Below, in pieces: positions 14,877 through 22,336 of a stretch of 29,260 bases of DNA. The DNA comes from Planctomycetota bacterium (GTDB lineage Bacteria > Planctomycetota > PLA2 > JAEUHO01). Numbering within the stretch: position 1 is the stretch's first letter; each line of letters starts with the position of its first letter. Both the position numbers and the translations under genes were made by a program. Under the pieces are notes generated by a model, which saw nothing but the letters and a program-made list of their open reading frames with translations, was not told the origin of the DNA and did not search any database. The stretch lies in the NCBI GenBank assembly GCA_026647295.1, contig JAPKHB010000006.1, forward strand, positions 1 through 29,260. Reading direction: 5' to 3'.

Positions 14877-15149
14877 GTGAGGATCTCCCTGCGCAAGGCC
14901 GAGAAGGGGCTCTTTGCCCTGGTGGCGCGCGTCGAGCGCGACGGGGAGCGGATCGTCCTCACCCGCCGCGGCCGTCCCGTGGCCGCCCTGCTCCCCTACG
15001 GGGCGATCCAGGCCCTGGACCTCCTGGGCCGGCTGCTCCCGGACGTGGCCGACGTGGCGGCGGGGCTCAAGGACCCGGCCGCCGAGGCGCCGGGCCTCGG
15101 GCCCCCGCCCCGGGGGGCGCCGCCAAGGGTGCCGGAGGACGTTCCGTGA
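14877..15149 (+). CDS. Phd/YefM-like antitoxin-type DNA-binding protein
   Basis: 90 aa. The N-terminus RISLRKAEKGLFALVARVER, followed by DGERIVLTRRGRPVAALLP, is the conserved Phd/YefM fold: strand, helix, then the ITRRGRPVA hairpin. The C-terminus (about 55-90) is Pro/Gly-rich, where an antitoxin's toxin-binding tail would be. No toxin of the Doc, RelE or PIN kind is next to it; the following genes are phage-type. It may be an orphan antitoxin, a DNA-binding regulator of this operon, or an addiction remnant. GTG start chosen because GCGGAGG lies 6-8 bases before it. The frame is open up to ATG 14493, but that extension is low-complexity Arg/Pro sequence. Confidence 0.72.
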   Translation: MRISLRKAEKGLFALVARVERDGERIVLTRRGRPVAALLPYGAIQALDLLGRLLPDVADVAAGLKDPAAEAPGLGPPPRGAPPRVPEDVP

Positions 15150-15298
15150 ACGCCCGGGGCCCCCTCTTCGGCGCCCGCCTGCGCTCGCCTTCGGCCCACC
15201 GGGCCGGCCTGCGGTCGCCCGTGGCCGCCCCTGCCGTGCCCTCGGCCAGGCGCCTGGCGCCACCGCTTCCGGGAGGCCGCCATGGTCGCCCGGTCTGA
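15146..15298 (+). CDS. Possible small overlapping ORF, 50 aa
   Basis: GTG start overlaps the antitoxin-like stop by GTGA after GGAGG, and the stop overlaps the ParB-MTase start by 17 bases: the signature of translational coupling. The product is Arg/Pro/Ala-rich with no recognised motif, so it may be only a coupling leader or chance. Confidence 0.3.
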   Translation: MNARGPLFGARLRSPSAHRAGLRSPVAAPAVPSARRLAPPLPGGRHGRPV

Positions 15299-16628
15299 CC
15301 CCGCCACGCTCGGCCGCGTGCGCCTGGAGACCCGGCGCGTCTCGGACCTCGTTCCCGCCGGCTACAACCCGCGCCGCATCTCCGACGAGGCCCTGGCCGG
15401 CCTGGGCGAGTCGATCGGGCGCTTCGGCCTGGTCCAGCCGATCATCGTGAACGCCAGGACCGGCCATGTCGTGGGCGGCCACCAGCGGCTGAAGATCCTC
15501 GAGGCCAAGGGCGTCGAGGCGACGGACGTGGTCGTGGTGGACGTGCCCGAGGCCGAGGAGAAGGCCCTCAACTTGGCGCTCAACTCCCCCCGGCTCTCGG
15601 GCGAGTGGACCGCTGACGCGCTCGGGCTCCTCGAGGAGGTCGTGGGGGCGCTCCCGGACCTGGGCGCGTCGCTCCGGCTGCTCGACCTGCGGGGCGACCT
15701 GGAGAAGCTCTTTCCCCCCGAACCCGGGGAGATCGTCGAGGACCCGGTCCCCGAGCCGCCCGACGACCCCGTCACCAAGCCCGGGGACCTGTGGCAGCTG
15801 GGGCGCCACCGGCTCCTGTGCGGCGACTCGGGCAGCGAGAAGGACCTTGACCGGCTGCTCGACGGCGCGCCGGTCCACCTGCTCAACACCGACCCGCCCT
15901 ACAACGTGAAGGTCGAGCCCCGGAGCAACAACGCGATCCGGGCCGGGCTCTCCTCGTTCCAGGCCCCCGAGAAGCGCCACCACCAGGCGCTGGACCTCGC
16001 GCGCCACCCGGGCAAGTCCAAGCCCACCACGCGCAAGATGCGGGCGAAGGACCGGCCGCTCGCCAACGACTTCGTGAGCGACGAGGCCTTCGAGCGGATG
16101 CTGCGGGCGTGGTTCAAGAACGCCGCGCGCGTCATGCTCCCCGGGCGCGCGGCCTACATCTGGGGCGGCTACGCGAACGTGGCGAACTACCCGCCGGCCC
16201 TGAAGGAGGCGGGCCTGTACTTCTCCCAGACCATCATCTGGGACAAGCAGCACCCCGTGCTCACGCGCAAGGACTTCATGGGGGCGCACGAGTGGTGCTT
16301 CTACTGCTGGAAGGAGGGCGCGGCGCACGTGTTCTACGGGCCGCCCAACGCGACCGACCTCTGGCAGGTGAAGAAGGTGACGCCGCAGGCCATGGTCCAC
16401 TTGACCGAGAAGCCCGTCGAGCTCGCGGCGCGCGCGCTTCAGTACTCGAGCAAGCCCGGCGAGAACGTCCTCGACCTCTTCGGCGGCTCGGGATCGACGC
16501 TGATGGCCTGCGAGCAGCTCGGCCGCCGGGGCTTCCTCATGGAACTCGACCCGGCCTACACGGACGTGATCGTCGAGCGTTGGCAGAACGCGACGGGCCA
16601 GAAGGCCAAGCGCAAGGGGCGCCGCTGA
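15282..16628 (+). CDS. ParB-like nuclease domain fused to DNA adenine methyltransferase
   Basis: 448 aa. ParB/Srx domain at about 15-110, with PAGYNPRRISDEAL, the ESIGRFGLVQPIIV segment and VVGGHQRLKIL. A linker is followed by a beta-class N6-adenine (or N4-cytosine) methyltransferase: catalytic DPPY at 204-207, then the SAM-binding DLFGGSGST at 398-406. Motif IV coming before motif I defines the beta class. Inferred role: methylates element DNA, giving protection from host or cargo restriction or marking packaging/replication sites. Such fusions commonly sit just before small terminase genes in prophages, as here. ATG preceded by GGGAGG. It overlaps the preceding small ORF; the next gene is 2 bases downstream. 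Confidence 0.9.
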   Translation: MVARSDPATLGRVRLETRRVSDLVPAGYNPRRISDEALAGLGESIGRFGLVQPIIVNARTGHVVGGHQRLKILEAKGVEATDVVVVDVPEAEEKALNLALNSPRLSGEWTADALGLLEEVVGALPDLGASLRLLDLRGDLEKLFPPEPGEIVEDPVPEPPDDPVTKPGDLWQLGRHRLLCGDSGSEKDLDRLLDGAPVHLLNTDPPYNVKVEPRSNNAIRAGLSSFQAPEKRHHQALDLARHPGKSKPTTRKMRAKDRPLANDFVSDEAFERMLRAWFKNAARVMLPGRAAYIWGGYANVANYPPALKEAGLYFSQTIIWDKQHPVLTRKDFMGAHEWCFYCWKEGAAHVFYGPPNATDLWQVKKVTPQAMVHLTEKPVELAARALQYSSKPGENVLDLFGGSGSTLMACEQLGRRGFLMELDPAYTDVIVERWQNATGQKAKRKGRR

Positions 16629-16630
16629 CC

Positions 16631-17122
16631 GTGGGCAAGCGCGGCCCCACCCCGACCCCGACGCGCAAGCTCAAGCTGCGTGGGTCGTGGCGCGCCAACG
16701 CCCGGCGCCAGGAGCCCCAGCCCGAGCCTAAGGCGCCCCCGCGCCCGGCGGCATTGAGCCCCGGGGCCGCCGTGGTCTGGGACGAGGTCGTCCCGCAGCT
16801 CGACGCCGCCGGCATGCTCGCCCGCTTCGACGGGCGCGCCTTTGCCCGCTACTGCGAACTCTCCGCGGTGTGGGACGAACTGCTCGCCTTCGTGCACAAG
16901 TCCGGCCACGCGCACGCGGTCAAGAACGCCCAGGGCCGGGTGATCGGCGTTCGGCCCTACCCGCAGGTCCGGCTGATGCTCCAGGTCAACGAGGTCCTCC
17001 TGCGCCTGGAGGGGCAGTACGGCCTGACGCCGACGGCGCGGGTCGGCATGACCGCCCGCGAGCCCTACGCCGCCCGGTCGGAGGCCTTCGACCACTACTT
17101 CCGGCCCGCGCGCCCGGCCTGA
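16631..17122 (+). CDS. Phage terminase small subunit, P27 family
   Basis: 163 aa, GTG start 2 bases after the ParB-MTase stop, preceded by AAGGGG. N-terminus KRGPTPTPTRKLKLRG is the typical Lys/Arg-Pro-Thr lead of P27-type small terminases. The core ALSPGAAVVWDEVVPQL, then AGMLARFDGRAFARYCEL and the late YPQVRLMLQVNEVLLRLEGQ-GLTPTARVGM, match the family. Small terminases bind pac/cos DNA and recruit the large ATPase subunit to the procapsid. No large terminase gene follows, so packaging would require a helper's large subunit, or the gene is a relic. Confidence 0.85.
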   Translation: MGKRGPTPTPTRKLKLRGSWRANARRQEPQPEPKAPPRPAALSPGAAVVWDEVVPQLDAAGMLARFDGRAFARYCELSAVWDELLAFVHKSGHAHAVKNAQGRVIGVRPYPQVRLMLQVNEVLLRLEGQYGLTPTARVGMTAREPYAARSEAFDHYFRPARPA

Positions 17123-17199
17123 GCACGGACGGGCAGCGAACGGCGCGGGTCCCGGCCCGGAGGCGGGCCCGGCCGCTCCTGCTGGGGCCAGGGCACGTC

Positions 17200-17505
17200 A
17201 TGCCGCCGGCGGACCTGGGCCCCGAGGGACTGGCGCTTTGGCACAGGCTCGCCCCCGAGATCGCCCGGTTCGGGCTGCTCCACGGAGAGGGGGCGGGGCT
17301 CCTGGCCGAGTACTGCCGGCTCTCCGTCACGTGGCGCGGGGTCCACGAGGCAGCGCTTCGGGAGGGGGAGGCCCTCCAGTCGCCCCGGGCCCGGGGGGGC
17401 AACGCGAGGCTGAAGGAACTCCTGCGCCTCAACCGCCGGCTGCTTGCGCTGGGGGACCGGCTCGGGATGAGCCCGCTGGCCCGGGCGCGTCTGGGGGTGC
17501 GGTAG
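17200..17505 (+). CDS. Second, shorter P27-like small terminase
   Basis: 101 aa. Same pattern as the preceding gene: LGPEGLALWHRLAPEIARFG, then LLAEYCRLSVTWRGVHEAAL, and the ending LLALGDRLGMSPLARARLGV, which parallels the EGQYGLTPTARVGM ending of the first copy. It lacks the basic N-terminal lead. Likely an ancient duplicate or a separately acquired relative. ATG 17200 has only a weak ribosome site. The frame is open back to a CTG overlapping the upstream stop (CTGA at 17119-17122), which would add an Arg-rich lead, so the start is uncertain. Confidence 0.68.
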   Translation: MPPADLGPEGLALWHRLAPEIARFGLLHGEGAGLLAEYCRLSVTWRGVHEAALREGEALQSPRARGGNARLKELLRLNRRLLALGDRLGMSPLARARLGVR

Positions 17506-17698
17506 CCCCGGGCGACCGCGGCAGAGGTCCGCCCCCCGCACGTGCCCGGCCCCGGATCCGGCCCCTGGGGTGAGGGCGGGGGGGCTTGCCGAGGCAGCCT
17601 GCAAAGGGCGACGGGTACATCCCCGTTGCCGATAGTCAGACTGTCCCCCCCGGATCCTAGTCTCGTGTCGCGTTCCGAGGTTCTGCTTGGAGGACTCC
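17506..17698. promoter_or_regulatory. Junction between terminase genes and cargo, with small palindrome
   Basis: The base composition changes across this gap, from very GC-rich to clearly lower GC. GATAGTC-A-GACTGTC (17631-17645) is a near-perfect 7-bp dyad and may be an operator for the cargo gene. The downstream gene has a strong ribosome site (GGAGGA) at the right edge. Confidence 0.4.
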
Positions 17699-18961
17699 GT
17701 GCAAGAGCGCCTGGAGAACCAGTTCCGCTGGGATGTCGTGCGGCCGGACAGTGGCGCTGCGACCCTGGAGCGCATTCAGCAGGTGATGGCTGATGTGGGA
17801 CCGCCACAAGCCCTTATCATCCACACGCTTACGCGCCACATCGAATTGAGCGCGGCGACGCAGGAGAAGGAGCGGCATGTTCACGACGTGTACGCGCGGC
17901 TAAAGTCGGAGCCGTACGATACTCTACAACGAGTGACCCTCGTATACGCTGGCAAGCAAGGCCGTGACACGGTCTCACTCGCGTACAACGTCAACGCTGA
18001 AGGCATCCACGCACATCTTGAGATCAGCAACGCGAGTTCCAATGAGGAGATCGCAAAGAGGCTGGTCAAGGCCTGTAGCGCTCACTTCAAGTGGGCGACC
18101 TGGGAGGCCGCCCGCTTCGTGGGCATGCCCGAGGCGTACCAGCACCAGGTGCGCGCCATCGAGGAGTCATTCAGCAAGCGCGAAGAGCGAATGAACGCGG
18201 CCTTTGAGAGATTCGTGGAGCAGCAGGAGAAGGCCGCGGCCAAGTTGGCCTCCGACCGGGCGGCGTTTGAAGTGGAGAAGCAACGCGAACGAGAAGCCTG
18301 GCAGATCGAGCGTGATCAAGCGAGTGCGGCACTGAAGGCCAAGTACGAGGCGCTCGAGCTTAGGGAGCGGCAGATCGACCTTCGCGACCCGCTCGTGGTT
18401 CGTCGCGAGATCCAGAAGCAGACGAACGCTCTGCTCGAACAGTACGAGGAGTTTGAAGTTTCGCAGGCCACGAGGCGCGTGCGGCTCCCCGTGCATGTCG
18501 CGGCAGTCGTGGGGACCCTGGGGGCAGTAGCGCTCTACATCTGGGTGGCCAGTCAGATTCTCACCCGAGGCCACACCGACGCGCTTCGCGTGAGCATGCT
18601 GGCGACTGCGACAGTCATCCTGGCCACCGTGTTTGGCTTCTACTTGCGATTCCTCTCCAGCTGGTTCAACCTGAGGGCTAGGGCTGAGGCCGACATTCGG
18701 ACGTTCAGGGTGGACTGGCTCCGCGCCTCATGGCTCGTCGAGCTGCTCTTCCAGTGGCGTAGGCCGGGAGATGGAGCGGAGGCTTCCGCATTGCCGCCAG
18801 AGGTGCTGGCGGCTCTTAGCCGCGGTCTGTTCTCGGAGTCACAGGAGCACGATGCCGACGCAATGAAGCGCCTGATCGCTGCCCTGCCCAAGGTCAGGCG
18901 GGTGGACTTCGGAAAGTTGGGAGGGATCGAAGTCGATCGGGCCATAGACAGGCCGGACTAG
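17699..18961 (+). CDS. Coiled-coil membrane protein, unknown function (cargo)
   Basis: 420 aa from GTG 17699, just after GGAGGA; an in-frame TTG at 17687 is the alternative. Soluble N-terminal domain (about 1-145, mixed strands and helices, with YNVNAEGIHAHLEISNAS), long charged coiled coil (about 150-255: repeated E/K/R/A with FVEQQEKAAAKLASDRAAF), two membrane helices (about 264-287 and 298-320) and a cytoplasmic C-terminal tail. No enzyme motif seen. The two-helix plus tail layout faintly resembles DUF6161-type membrane proteins, a weak guess. Lower GC and different codon use than the terminase genes upstream suggest separate acquisition. The architecture (sensor domain, coiled coil, membrane effector) is like several phage-defence membrane proteins, but this is inference only. 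Confidence 0.7.
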   Translation: MQERLENQFRWDVVRPDSGAATLERIQQVMADVGPPQALIIHTLTRHIELSAATQEKERHVHDVYARLKSEPYDTLQRVTLVYAGKQGRDTVSLAYNVNAEGIHAHLEISNASSNEEIAKRLVKACSAHFKWATWEAARFVGMPEAYQHQVRAIEESFSKREERMNAAFERFVEQQEKAAAKLASDRAAFEVEKQREREAWQIERDQASAALKAKYEALELRERQIDLRDPLVVRREIQKQTNALLEQYEEFEVSQATRRVRLPVHVAAVVGTLGAVALYIWVASQILTRGHTDALRVSMLATATVILATVFGFYLRFLSSWFNLRARAEADIRTFRVDWLRASWLVELLFQWRRPGDGAEASALPPEVLAALSRGLFSESQEHDADAMKRLIAALPKVRRVDFGKLGGIEVDRAIDRPD

Positions 18962-19232
18962 CCGCCTGCGGCCCGGTGGCTCTGGGGGCAGTGCTGCGTC
19001 GGGAGCCTGATGCCGGGCACTCGATTCCGTCCTCGCGTGCCTCTCCGAGTAGGTGCCACCTGCGCGACATTCCCCGCCGGGTTGTGCAGGACGATCAGAT
19101 TGGGAGACCACACGCCTGCTTCCGCCCCCCCCGTGAGCTACGCATGCCCTCGCACTTCAGCTGGCGGATGCACAACCGTCCCCGCGTGTCGACGAGCCAT
19201 GGCGACGGGGGCCCAATGCGCCCTGCCCTACC
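18962..19232. other. Convergent intergenic gap, no gene
   Basis: Lies between the 3' ends of two convergent cargo genes. Open frames here lack ribosome sites and plausible protein composition. No clear terminator hairpin with a T run was seen. Confidence 0.4.
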
Positions 19233-19910
19233 TCAGCCCGATGACGGCGCGCGCTTGTAGATAGGTGCGTCTTGACTCACCACCACATCGTCGCGACGCA
19301 GTTCGAAGTGCCGCCCCTGGCGGTGCAGTCGGTATCGCCGGGTCCAGCCGGTGCGGGCAGCCGGATACGATGCGTCCCAGGCGTCGACATGGACCACGAT
19401 GTCCAGTCCGGATTCTGGCAGATTGGCCAGCATTGGATGCCTATCCGGGTCACTAAGATCGAAGTCTGTCTGGGGTCTCAATGTGGACCGTGGCTCAAGC
19501 AGATACACATCGGACCCATCCCAGGGCCACGATGGGCCGGGCTCAAAGCGGGGCGTCACCGAAATTCGGAGGTGCACGGGGCCGTCGCCGTGGTTGATGA
19601 CGCAGGGGCGGAAACGCAAGGGGTCGGACGCGGGATTCTCCAATGCCCACGAGATGCACGGTGAACGTCGCCGTGTGTAGTCCTCTGAGGCCAACTCGAC
19701 TTGCTGAACTGCTGCGACGGCCATCTTCTTCGTGTCCCTCGCGTATACGATCAGTGTGAAGAAGATGAGTGTCTGGAGGATGAGTCCGGTCCACACTGGC
19801 TCGCGCCCCGAGAGCAACTCCCAGATCGCAATCCCAACGAGCAGCACAAGGGGGAGGAGCAGGACAGCGCGCGGCGCCCGACGGAAGAGGGGGGAGGGGT
19901 GCTTCTTCAT
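19233..19910 (-). CDS. Hypothetical membrane-anchored protein (cargo)
   Basis: 225 aa. Basic start KKHPSPLFRRAPR, then two closely spaced membrane helices (about 14-33, LLLPLVLLVGIAIWELL; and about 39-57, TGLILQTLIFFTLIVY). A soluble beta-rich domain follows from about 75 (SPCISWALENPASDPLRFRP, LDIVVHVDAWDAS). A topology with both helices at the N-terminus and a C-terminal cytoplasmic domain is likely. Family not recognised. It is transcribed toward the coiled-coil membrane gene, with the same lower GC, so the pair probably arrived together. The ATG has a weak ribosome site. Confidence 0.62.
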   Translation of the reverse strand: MKKHPSPLFRRAPRAVLLLPLVLLVGIAIWELLSGREPVWTGLILQTLIFFTLIVYARDTKKMAVAAVQQVELASEDYTRRRSPCISWALENPASDPLRFRPCVINHGDGPVHLRISVTPRFEPGPSWPWDGSDVYLLEPRSTLRPQTDFDLSDPDRHPMLANLPESGLDIVVHVDAWDASYPAARTGWTRRYRLHRQGRHFELRRDDVVVSQDAPIYKRAPSSG

Positions 19911-20029
19911 TTGCTGGCGAGTCTAGTGGTACCGACCGACACGGTGGCTCCCGTCCCTCGATCTGGGGTCTCTGGATCGCTGCGGAGTTGGGTGGACGCG
20001 TGCGCCCTCATTCCCTCCCAGGGCACTGA

Positions 20030-20692
20030 TCGACTCCGGCCGTCGCCTACCTGCGCTGCTCGACCGAGCGCCAGGACCTCTCGCCCGACGCCCAGCGCGA
20101 GGCCATCACCGCCTGGGCCGCCGCCACCGGCACCCGGCTCCTCTCCTGGCACGAGGACCAGGGCATCTCGGGCGGGGCCGAACTCGAGCGCCGTCCGGGC
20201 CTCGTGGCGGCGCTGGACGCGCTCCGGGACCAGGGGGCCGGCGTGCTCGTGGTCGCCCGGCGCGACCGCCTGGCGCGCGACGTCCTCACCGACGCCCTGG
20301 TCCAGCGCCTGTGCGAGCGCGAGGGCGCCACGGTGGTGAGCGCGGACGGCGTCGCCAACGGGGACCGGCCCGAGGACCAGCTCATGCGCTCCATCGTGGC
20401 CGCCATGGCCGCCTACGAACGGGCGCTCATCGGGACCCGGACCCGGGCGGCGCTGGCCGTGAAGAAGGCCCGGGGCGAGCGCGTGGGCGGCGTCCCCTAC
20501 GGCTACCGGGTCGGGCCCGCCGGTCGCATCGAGGAGGACCCCGGCGAGCAGGCGACCGTGGCCCGGGCCCGGGAGCTACGGGCAAAGGGGGCGTCGCTTC
20601 GGGAGGTCGCCCGCCGCCTCCTGGCCGAGGGCCACCGCCCGCGCAAGGGCCGGGGGTGGCACGTGCAGGTGGTGGCGAGGGTGGTGGGGTAG
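20030..20692 (+). CDS. Serine recombinase (resolvase/invertase type) with no start codon
   Basis: The catalytic domain is complete: AVAYLRCSTERQ (nucleophile Ser in RCST), the DQGISGGAELERRPGL loop, VLVVARRDRLARD, and YERALIGTRTRAALAVKKARG. The start of the Recombinase domain follows (GVPYGYRVGPAGRIEEDPGEQ and GASLREVARRLLAEGHRPRKGRG). The reading frame opens after a TGA at 20027-20029 and has no ATG, GTG or TTG before the catalytic serine; the first is GTG 20204, which would lose the active site. Deleting one C at 20031 would create ATG ACT in frame, so a single-base insertion or a sequence error may have removed the start. Likely a resolvase or second integrase of the element, now silent. 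Confidence 0.72.
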   Translation, partial: STPAVAYLRCSTERQDLSPDAQREAITAWAAATGTRLLSWHEDQGISGGAELERRPGLVAALDALRDQGAGVLVVARRDRLARDVLTDALVQRLCEREGATVVSADGVANGDRPEDQLMRSIVAAMAAYERALIGTRTRAALAVKKARGERVGGVPYGYRVGPAGRIEEDPGEQATVARARELRAKGASLREVARRLLAEGHRPRKGRGWHVQVVARVVG

Positions 20693-20885
20693 GCAATGGC
20701 CAGTGCTCATCGCCGTGCCTGTACCCCCCCTTACTGTTCGGCGAGACCTGCGAGCGGTCGGCTTCACCAGCCGTGGGAACAGGGGGAGGTGGCCCGCCGG
20801 GCCGGCCTGCCATGGCGTTGGCATAGTCAAAATGGCCTCCGGCCGGTATGCTGCAAACGACCTGCGAACCAGGGAGGGATTGCTG

Positions 20886-22226
20886 ATGCCGCCGAGCCGG
20901 ACTCGCGACGCTGGCGCCACGAATGATCGCTTGCCCAGTGTTCCGTTGGTCGTACTTGACTTCGAGACGACGGGCGTGCGGCCGAGCTTCCAGGACCGGG
21001 TGATCGAGGTCGCCGTCGTTGTGCTGGACGCGACAGGGACGATCGTCGAGGCGCTGTCCTCCGTCATCAACCCTGCGCGCGATGTTGGACCGACGCGCAT
21101 ACATGGCCTGGCGGCGGCCGACGTGGCGCAGGCACCCTCCTTCGATGCGGTCGCCGGCCACTTCTTGTCCCGACTCAAGGGCGCGATCGTCATTGGGCAC
21201 AACGTGCGCTTCGACGAGGGCTTCCTTCGGTCGGAGGTGGGCCGCATGGGCTTGGTGATCCCTGAGTTCCCCACGGTCTGCACGATGGCCTGGGCCAGTC
21301 GAGCCGGATTGGCTTCCGCCTCCCGCCGACTCGAGGACTGCTGCGCGGCAGCAGGCATCGGACTTTCCGATGCGCACTGCGCGTTGGGCGATGCGACCGC
21401 GACGGCCAAGTTGCTGCGGCACTGTCTGCTCGGATCGCCCGCGCTGCGTGCTGAACTCTGGGCGCGCGTTCCTGAGGCCGAGGCCGCTTCTGCGGCGTGG
21501 CCGGAGGTCAGGTCCTTGCAATCGCCCGTCCCTCGAGCGCTGGTGCGCCGAGCGCAGCAGGCCCAGGTGCCCTACCTCGCGCGGCTCGTGCAAGCCCTGC
21601 CGGGCGACTCCACGCCGGATGGGGATGCGGCTCCGTACCTCGATGTGCTTGATCGCGTGCTGGCCGATCGACTCGTGACCGAGGACGAGGCGACCACACT
21701 CTACGAGTTGGCGGGTTCGTATGGACTGTCGGCCTCGAGTGTGACCCGCATCCATGCCGCCTACCTCGATGGCCTCTGCCGCACGGCACTCCTCGACGGT
21801 GTTCTGACGGATGCGGAACGGAGGGATTTGGACTATGTTGCCAGACTCTTCGGGTTCGAATCTGGAGAGGTGGAGCGGAGCTTGGCCCGGCTCGGGGCCA
21901 TGGCCCAGAGCTCGTGTGATGGCGGGCGCCGCGACCTCCTGCACGCGGGCGCCAGGGGTCGAGTGGATCTGCGGGGGAAGTCCGTCTGCTTCACGGGCGA
22001 ACTGACCGCGCGCGCTGGCGGCGTCCTTCTCTCCCGCGGCGAGGCTGAGCGACTCGCGGCCGAAGCCGGCGTGGTCGTGCGCCCGAGCGTGACCAAGGCC
22101 CTGGACTACCTCGTCGTGGCAGACCCCAGCACACAGTCGGGCAAGGCCCGAAAGGCGCGTCAGTATGGGATTCCCATCCTGGCCGAGCCGGTGTTCTGGG
22201 CTTCGCTGGGGGTTCAGGTCGAGTAG
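20886..22226 (+). CDS. DnaQ-like 3'-5' exonuclease with TerB-like and BRCT domains
   Basis: 446 aa. DEDDh exonuclease at about 20-180: Asp25 and Glu27 in LDFETTG, Asp110 in HNVRFDEGF, His164 and Asp169 in AHCALGDATATA. A middle helical region (about 250-340) with two repeats of DGVLTDAERRDLDYVARLFG type looks like a TerB/tellurite-resistance domain. BRCT domain at about 360-446 (DLRGKSVCFTGEL and DYLVVADP-STQSGKARKAR). It would degrade or trim DNA and use BRCT to dock on damaged ends or partners. Similar epsilon-like exonuclease-BRCT proteins occur in many bacteria. Here it stands before a restriction gene with lower GC than that gene, suggesting accessory or defence use. ATG 20886 chosen because GGGAGGG precedes it. 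Confidence 0.82.
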   Translation: MPPSRTRDAGATNDRLPSVPLVVLDFETTGVRPSFQDRVIEVAVVVLDATGTIVEALSSVINPARDVGPTRIHGLAAADVAQAPSFDAVAGHFLSRLKGAIVIGHNVRFDEGFLRSEVGRMGLVIPEFPTVCTMAWASRAGLASASRRLEDCCAAAGIGLSDAHCALGDATATAKLLRHCLLGSPALRAELWARVPEAEAASAAWPEVRSLQSPVPRALVRRAQQAQVPYLARLVQALPGDSTPDGDAAPYLDVLDRVLADRLVTEDEATTLYELAGSYGLSASSVTRIHAAYLDGLCRTALLDGVLTDAERRDLDYVARLFGFESGEVERSLARLGAMAQSSCDGGRRDLLHAGARGRVDLRGKSVCFTGELTARAGGVLLSRGEAERLAAEAGVVVRPSVTKALDYLVVADPSTQSGKARKARQYGIPILAEPVFWASLGVQVE

Positions 22227-22336
22227 GCTTCGCGCTTCGGTGGTAGCTGCCCACCCCGGGCGGCTGCTTCGCCGGGGCCCAGCGCGGTAGCATCGCCTGG
22301 GAAGCGCCTCGCTGGCCCATGAACTCAGGAGCCCCT

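Noticed and set aside
18976..19260. 94-aa forward frame between the two membrane genes
   Set aside because: No ribosome binding site, no recognisable fold, and it overlaps the end of the convergent gene.
21851..21866. GGTTCGAATCT inside the exonuclease gene as a possible right attachment site
   Set aside because: Only about nine bases match the tRNA T loop, and it lies in a conserved coding frame; chance is sufficient.
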